A stretch of 11,105 bases of DNA from Ardenticatenaceae bacterium (GTDB lineage: Bacteria > Chloroflexota > Anaerolineae > Promineifilales > Promineifilaceae): positions 1 to 11,105 of the forward strand of contig JACKCB010000007.1 of assembly GCA_020634235.1 (NCBI GenBank). The letters are read 5' to 3'. A program made the position numbers and the translations under genes. Positions 6,905 through 11,105 of this stretch are shown here, one piece after another. The stretch's first letter is position 1. Each line of letters starts with the position of its first letter. Under the pieces are notes generated by a model. The model searched no databases. It worked only from the letters and a program-made list of their open reading frames with translations, and had not been told where the DNA came from.

Positions 6905-6929
6905 GTTGGGGCGGCTTGCCCGCCCCAAC
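6905..6929. terminator. hairpin between convergent genes
   Basis: GTTGGGGCGG (6905-6914) and CCGCCCCAAC (6920-6929) form a perfect 10-bp stem with a 5-base loop. It starts 2 bases after the stop of the propeller gene and ends 7 bases before the stop of the opposing membrane glycosyltransferase gene. It can serve both directions. The following T tracts are short (ATTTC on plus, TTTA on minus), so strength is uncertain. Confidence 0.7.
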
Positions 6930-6936
6930 CCATTTC

Positions 6937-9225
6937 TCAGGGTACGGTAACCGTCACCACCCCCGGCCGGGACCAAAACTCCCCTTCCCCCCCAGCCAGC
7001 GGCAGCCGCCCGGCCGGGTCATACCAGCCCACCCGCAGCCCATACACCCCGGCCGGCAGCGCCACCGGCAAGTCCATCACCACCAACTCCGTCAGCCGCT
7101 CCCCCGGTCGCCAGGCCGGCACCGGCCAGCGCCCGCCAAACGGCCGCTGATCCTGCTGGGCCACAATCTCCCCCGCCTCATCCAACAAATGCACAAACAG
7201 CGTCAGGTCACGCGCCGGCGGCCCGGCCGGCGCCACCTGCCAGGTAAATTGCAGCGGCAACTGGTCCCCGGCCGCCACCGCCCCGGCCGGCAAGCCCAGG
7301 CCAGTCAGCGTCAGCCCATCCTGCCAGGCCACGGCCAGCGGCAAGTTCACCGGCGCAGCGGCCACCGGCGGCGGGTCGCCCAGCCGCAAATAACCCGCCT
7401 GAACGTCCGGCGGATTCCCGGCCGGGTCATCGCGCTGCGGCAGCGCCGTGCCCGTGGCCAGATCATACAGCAGCAGCCCCAGCCGGTAGCTACCCGGCGG
7501 CAAATCAACCGGCACCGGCTGGCGGGCCGGCAGAGACAACCGGTCACCCGGCTGCCACAACTGGCTGTCATAGCCGCCCCCAAAGGGCACCGTGCGCGTT
7601 ACCCCATATTGGGCAAAGGTCTGCGTATCCACCAGGAAGGTGGTCAGCCCCAAACTGGCCGGCTGCGGCGCGCCCACCCCCACCCCCACCGCCAATGCCA
7701 GGGCCGTCCCCGGCCGGAGCACTGTATCGGCCAGAGTCACCCCGGTCAGCGTCAACTCCTGGGCCAGGGGCACATCCAGCGGAACCACCACCTGCGCGGC
7801 CGGCGCGGGCCGGCGGCGGTAGAGGGTCACGTTGTCAAAGGTGACCGCCGGCTCATAGGCAGCCTGGAACCACCAGGTCGGAACCACCTGCTCCCAGGCG
7901 GTGTTAGGCAGCGTCACAACATACGCCGGCTGGTGCGCGTTCAGGGCATAGACCAGCGTCTCCTGCCAGCCCAATTGGTGGCCGGTCATGTCGGCGCTCA
8001 CCAGCCCCATGGTATCCAGGATGGGGCGCTGCGACTGGTAGCCAATGACGCCAATCTCAATGGTGGCGACCGCGTCGGCCGGGTCGCTGTTGGCCGCCAG
8101 CCAGCGCCCGGCCGGGACGTAGGCCGGCTGGTAGCCATGGGCCACCTGCGCCTGGCCATACGTCTGCGCCCCCTGGGCCAGCAGGATGGGCAGCAGCAGC
8201 AGCCCGGCCACAAGCGGTGCCAGGCGGGCCAGGCGCGGCGGTCCCCACGGACCATCATCCCCCAGCAGCACGCCCAGCCCCAGCGCGGCCAGCAGGCTCA
8301 ATGCCAGCAGCGGCGGCACAAAATACCAGGGAAAGGTGACCACCCCCACAACGGTATAGAACAGGGTGTAAGCGGCCAGCCAGCCGGCCAACCACCAAAA
8401 AGGACGTCCCGGCCGGGTAGCTATCACCCACAAGGCCAGCAGCCAGGCCGCAGCCAGGGCCAGCGCCGCCGGCCAGGGCAAGGCAGAGACGTGGGCCAAC
8501 AGCCCCTGGGCAAAACCGGGCAGCCCGTCCACCGGCATCAGCGTCGTCTGGCCGATTTTGGCCGCAGCGCTGTTGGGCAAGAACTGGCCGTAGCGCCATT
8601 GGGCATACAAGAACCAGGGCAGAGTCAGCAGCAGCGTGGCCAGCGCCTCGCGCCAGGGCAGCCGCCGTTCGCGCCGCCAGATTTCCAGCCCCAGGAAGAG
8701 CAGCCAGAAGGCGCTGTCTTGCCGGGTGAGGAGTTGGGCGGCGGCCAGCAGCACAAAAAGGCGCTTATGCCCCCCCAGCCAGCTCCAGGCAGTGAGCAGC
8801 ATAAGGGCCAGCAGCAGAGGGGTCTCCATGCCGGCGCTGGCCAGCAGCGGGGCCAGGGTGGCAATGAGCAAAGGGGCGATGAGGGTGGCCCCCGGCCGGG
8901 CGGCTTGCCAGAAGAGGGCCGCCGCACTCCAGGCGGTCACAGCCCAGGCCAGGATACCCAGCCAATGCCCCAGCCAGGCCATATCGGGCACCAGCAGCCC
9001 CAGCCCGGCCAGCAGCAGGGCAAAGAGGGGGGTGGTGGTGCCCAGCACCCATTCGCCGGGGTTGTAGCGCAGCCCCAGCCCCTGGCGCAGGTTGTCGGCA
9101 TAGCGGTAGGTGATGTAGGCGTCGTCAAACGCCCCGGCCGGGGTGCGCCACCAACCCCACAGCAAAATCAGCCCGGTGGCCAGGCAAAGCGTCGCGAGAA
9201 GGATCGGCTTGTTTCGGTGCACCAC
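6937..9225 (-). CDS. GT-C membrane glycosyltransferase with C-terminal beta-sandwich domains
   Basis: This 762-residue protein has about ten hydrophobic segments in its first 370 residues. After the first helix comes FDDAYITYRYADN (from residue 33), whose DD pair lies in the first outer loop, as in GT-C enzymes that use polyprenyl-phosphate sugars (AftB- and PMT-like). GMETPLLLALMLL and LTRQDS are also typical. The stretch IEIGVIGYQSQRPILDTMGL (near residue 390) marks the outer domain common to this group. Two soluble beta-sandwich-like modules follow (about 470-600 and 630-762), the second with LFVHLLDEAGEIVAQQDQ. The enzyme would transfer sugars outside the membrane. The start is GTG at 9225, 3 bases after the carboxylase stop, so expression is probably coupled; a second GTG follows at once. 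G is common on the coding strand in its last two thirds but not in the first part. Confidence 0.88.
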   Translation of the reverse strand: MVHRNKPILLATLCLATGLILLWGWWRTPAGAFDDAYITYRYADNLRQGLGLRYNPGEWVLGTTTPLFALLLAGLGLLVPDMAWLGHWLGILAWAVTAWSAAALFWQAARPGATLIAPLLIATLAPLLASAGMETPLLLALMLLTAWSWLGGHKRLFVLLAAAQLLTRQDSAFWLLFLGLEIWRRERRLPWREALATLLLTLPWFLYAQWRYGQFLPNSAAAKIGQTTLMPVDGLPGFAQGLLAHVSALPWPAALALAAAWLLALWVIATRPGRPFWWLAGWLAAYTLFYTVVGVVTFPWYFVPPLLALSLLAALGLGVLLGDDGPWGPPRLARLAPLVAGLLLLPILLAQGAQTYGQAQVAHGYQPAYVPAGRWLAANSDPADAVATIEIGVIGYQSQRPILDTMGLVSADMTGHQLGWQETLVYALNAHQPAYVVTLPNTAWEQVVPTWWFQAAYEPAVTFDNVTLYRRRPAPAAQVVVPLDVPLAQELTLTGVTLADTVLRPGTALALAVGVGVGAPQPASLGLTTFLVDTQTFAQYGVTRTVPFGGGYDSQLWQPGDRLSLPARQPVPVDLPPGSYRLGLLLYDLATGTALPQRDDPAGNPPDVQAGYLRLGDPPPVAAAPVNLPLAVAWQDGLTLTGLGLPAGAVAAGDQLPLQFTWQVAPAGPPARDLTLFVHLLDEAGEIVAQQDQRPFGGRWPVPAWRPGERLTELVVMDLPVALPAGVYGLRVGWYDPAGRLPLAGGEGEFWSRPGVVTVTVP

Positions 9226-9228
9226 AGG

Positions 9229-10851
9229 CTACATACGGAACGTGCCGTAGCGGTCGGCGGGCAGCGGGGCGGCTGCCGCCACCGCGAAGGCCAGGGCCAG
9301 GGCCATGCGCGTCTTGGCCGGGTCCAGAATGCCATCGTCCCACAGGCGGGCGGTGGCAAAATAAGGGTCGCTTTCATGGGCATATTGGGCCAGCACCGGC
9401 TCCTTAAACGCCGCCTCCGCCGCGGCAATGGCTTCCGGTGTGGCCTCCGGCCCCAGGCGGCGCAGCACGCTGCTCTGGCCCACCGTCCACAGGGTGTCGG
9501 CGGCAGCGTCGCCGCTCATCACGCTGATGCGGCTGTTGGGCCAGGAGAAGAGAAAGCGCGGGTCATAGGCCCGGCCGGACATGCCATAGTTGCCCGCCCC
9601 GTGGCTAACCCCGTGCAGCAGGGTGATACGGGGCACGTTCACGTTGCTCACGGCCATGACCATCTTGGCCCCGTCTTTGGCAATGCCGCCGTTTTCATAC
9701 TGCCGGCCCACCATGAAGCCGGCGATGTTTTGCAGGAAGAGCAGGGGGGTGCCGCGCTGGCCACACAGTTGGATGAAGTGCGCGGCCTTGAGCGAGGATT
9801 CGCTGAAGAGCAGGCCGTTGTTGGCCACAATGCCCACCGGCAGCCCCATGATGTGGGCGAAACCGCAGACAATGGTCGTGCCATAACGCGCTTTGAACTC
9901 ACTGAGGCGCGAGCCATCTACCAGCCGGGCGATGACTTCGCGCACGTCATAGCTCACCCGCGGGTCGGCCGGGATGACGCCATACAGCTCGGCCGGGTCG
10001 TAGAGCGGCTCTTCGGGCGTGCGCTGCACCAGCGGCAGGGTTTTACGCCGGTTCAGGTGGCTCACGATGTCGCGCACCCGGGCCAGCGCTTCCTGCTCAT
10101 CATTGGCAAAGTGGTCAGCCACGCCGCTGAGGCGGGTGTGCACGTCGGCCCCGCCCAGCGCCTCGGCGGTCACGTCTTCGCCGGTGGCCGCCTTAACCAG
10201 CGGCGGCCCGGCCAGGAAGATAGTGCCGTTCTCGCGCACGATGATGGTTTCGTCGGCCATGGCCGGGATGTAGGCCCCGCCGGCGGTGCAGGAGCCAAGC
10301 ACAGCAGCGATCTGGCTGATGCCTTTGCCAGACATGCGGGCCATGTTGTAGAAGATGCGGCCAAAATGTTCGCGGTCGGGGAAGACGTCGGCCTGCTGGT
10401 GAAGGAACGCGCCGCCGGAATCGACCAGGTAGATGCAGGGCAGGTGGTTCTCTTCGGCAATGGTTTGGGCACGGAGGTGTTTCTTAACGGTTTCGGGGAA
10501 GTAGGTGCCACCTTTGACGGTGGGGTCGTTGGCAATGATCATTACTTCCAGCCCTTCGACGCGGCCAATGCCGGTGACAATGCCCGCGGCCGGGGCTTCG
10601 CCGTCGTACATCTCCCAGGCGGCCAGGGGTGACAGCGCCAGGAAGGGGCTGCCGGGGTCGAGCAGGGCATCGATGCGTTCGTGGACCAGCAGCTTTTGCC
10701 GCTGGCGCTGGCGGTCGACGATGTGCCCCGGCCGGGTGTGGGCCACATTCTGGCGGCGCTCGGCTAGCTGCTGGGCCAGGGCTTTGTTATGCGCCTCGTT
10801 GCGTTTGAATTCGGCACTGTTGGGGTTGATCTGGCTGGCAATCTGACTCAT
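9229..10851 (-). CDS. mccB: methylcrotonyl-CoA-type carboxylase beta subunit (carboxyltransferase)
   Basis: This 540-residue carboxyltransferase subunit moves CO2 from carboxybiotin to an acyl-CoA. In leucine breakdown this converts 3-methylcrotonyl-CoA to 3-methylglutaconyl-CoA; geranyl-CoA or a related substrate is possible. The N-terminal crotonase-like half has VDSGGAFLHQQADVFPD (D144 onward), REHFGRIFYNMARMS, and GSCTAGGAYIPAMADE (G186 onward). The C-terminal half has LLFLQNIAGFMVG, GNYGMSGRAYDPRFLFSWPN (G420 onward) and RISVMSGDAAAD. Length and motifs match full-length MCC beta. ATG 10851 is chosen over an upstream in-frame codon at 10941 because GAAGG precedes it and the family N-terminus begins there. 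The biotin carboxylase/carrier alpha subunit, usually adjacent, is absent from the window. The next gene, 3 bases on, is a glycosyltransferase. Confidence 0.95.
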   Translation of the reverse strand: MSQIASQINPNSAEFKRNEAHNKALAQQLAERRQNVAHTRPGHIVDRQRQRQKLLVHERIDALLDPGSPFLALSPLAAWEMYDGEAPAAGIVTGIGRVEGLEVMIIANDPTVKGGTYFPETVKKHLRAQTIAEENHLPCIYLVDSGGAFLHQQADVFPDREHFGRIFYNMARMSGKGISQIAAVLGSCTAGGAYIPAMADETIIVRENGTIFLAGPPLVKAATGEDVTAEALGGADVHTRLSGVADHFANDEQEALARVRDIVSHLNRRKTLPLVQRTPEEPLYDPAELYGVIPADPRVSYDVREVIARLVDGSRLSEFKARYGTTIVCGFAHIMGLPVGIVANNGLLFSESSLKAAHFIQLCGQRGTPLLFLQNIAGFMVGRQYENGGIAKDGAKMVMAVSNVNVPRITLLHGVSHGAGNYGMSGRAYDPRFLFSWPNSRISVMSGDAAADTLWTVGQSSVLRRLGPEATPEAIAAAEAAFKEPVLAQYAHESDPYFATARLWDDGILDPAKTRMALALAFAVAAAAPLPADRYGTFRM

Positions 10852-10886
10852 ATTACACTCGCCTTCGCTGTTTGGAGAATTGGATG

Positions 10887-10906
10887 GCCCGATTATGCCC
10901 GATTTT
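10887..10906 (-). promoter_or_regulatory. decamer tandem pair, possible promoter of the carboxylase gene
   Basis: GCCCGATTAT (10887-10896) and GCCCGATTTT (10897-10906) form a 10-base tandem pair upstream of the carboxylase start. On the minus strand it contains CATAAT (10899-10894), five of six matches to the bacterial -10 box. It lies about 43 bases before the start codon. I see no good -35 box at the right distance. It may be a promoter or a helically phased regulator site. Confidence 0.25.
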
Positions 10907-10970
10907 GGCCAGATGCTCCACCCTTTCGTCCCGGCCGGCAATTCTCAGTTTGGCGCATTTACCGCCACCA

Positions 10971-10991
10971 CCACCGATTGGAAATCGGTGG
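10971..10991. repeat. hairpin 1 of the right-edge array
   Basis: CCACCGATT (10971-10979) and AATCGGTGG (10983-10991) form a perfect 9-bp stem with a GGA loop. It is the first of four perfect hairpins in 116 bases of intergenic DNA upstream of the carboxylase gene. Confidence 0.85.
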
Positions 10992-11003
10992 CTGGTATGG
11001 AAA

Positions 11004-11019
11004 ACACGCTAAAGCGTGT
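11004..11019. repeat. hairpin 2 of the right-edge array
   Basis: ACACGCT (11004-11010) and AGCGTGT (11013-11019) are exact reverse complements separated by AA. The tight spacing makes it almost a pure DNA palindrome; in RNA the closing pairs would open to give a larger loop. Confidence 0.8.
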
Positions 11020-11035
11020 GCGTTACGCCGCCGGC

Positions 11036-11057
11036 AACGTGCTTCAGCACGTTTTTT
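11036..11057 (+). terminator. hairpin 3 of the right-edge array, with T-run
   Basis: AACGTGCT (11036-11043) and AGCACGTT (11046-11053) form an 8-bp stem, and six consecutive T residues span 11052-11057. In the plus direction this has the form of an intrinsic terminator, but no plus-strand gene lies just upstream. It could protect the minus-strand carboxylase unit from opposing transcription, or it may be one unit of a palindromic repeat element. Confidence 0.55.
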
Positions 11058-11063
11058 GTGCCA

Positions 11064-11086
11064 GCCTATGAATTCCATTCATAGGC
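11064..11086. repeat. hairpin 4 of the right-edge array
   Basis: GCCTATGAA (11064-11072) and TTCATAGGC (11078-11086) form a perfect 9-bp stem with a TTCCA loop. It closes the array 19 bases before the window ends, so more units may follow outside. Confidence 0.85.
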
Positions 11087-11105
11087 AATGGCTCAGACTG
11101 GGAAC

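Noticed and set aside
6916..10632. A 1238-residue open frame on the plus strand
   Set aside because: It is antisense to the membrane glycosyltransferase and the carboxylase over its whole length. Its composition is R-, Q-, P- and G-rich low-complexity, and it has no domain. Long antisense frames are expected in high-GC coding DNA with this codon use.
10971..11086. Hairpin array as a CRISPR array
   Set aside because: The four hairpins have different sequences and there is no repeated unit with spacers between. No cas gene is in the window.

Overview
The window is high-GC bacterial chromosome. Its content points to a filamentous or free-living Chloroflexota (Anaerolineae-like) bacterium. The main grounds are a large C-rich glycosyltransferase cluster, a GT-C membrane glycosyltransferase with tandem C-terminal beta-sandwich domains, a secreted FG-GAP protein, and dense repetition of the octamer CCGGCCGG. 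The phylum is inferred from protein style only and no marker gene is present.

Layout. (1) Bases 1 to about 1545 are an IS110-family insertion sequence. It has a complete DEDD transposase/recombinase (239-1483) and an upstream non-coding end that is the expected site of a bridge RNA. Its GC content is visibly lower than that of its neighbours. (2) Bases 1546-1927 have no convincing gene. They hold a compact group of three strong palindromes (1564-1697) directly beside the IS, then short heptamer repeats. (3) Bases 1928-4732 are a tightly packed plus-strand operon: a small coiled-coil protein (1928-2452) and two GT4-type glycosyltransferases (2457-3548 and 3545-4732), joined by a 4-base gap and an ATGA overlap. 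After 176 bases comes a secreted eight-repeat FG-GAP beta-propeller protein (4909-6903). (4) A hairpin at 6905-6929 separates these genes from a convergent minus-strand pair. That pair is the beta subunit of a methylcrotonyl-CoA-type carboxylase (9229-10851) followed 3 bases later by a multi-pass GT-C glycosyltransferase (6937-9225). (5) Bases 10852-11105 are intergenic. They hold a possible promoter for the carboxylase gene and a run of four perfect hairpins, one of them terminator-like.

How the genes fit together. The plus-strand operon and the GT-C enzyme look like surface glycan or glycoprotein assembly: cytoplasmic sugar transfer by the two GT4 enzymes, extracytoplasmic transfer by the GT-C enzyme, and a secreted propeller protein as a possible cell-surface client. 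The carboxylase subunit belongs to leucine or isoprenoid breakdown and has no obvious link to the glycan genes. Its biotin-carrying partner is not in the window.

The most interesting signals are non-coding. They are guide-like repeats in the putative bridge-RNA region of the IS, its position against a palindrome cluster, a HIP1-like iterated octamer (about 25 copies counted by eye), the four-hairpin array at the right edge, and a C9 tract whose loss of one base would fuse two operon proteins. I see no defence system, CRISPR array, tRNA or rRNA.
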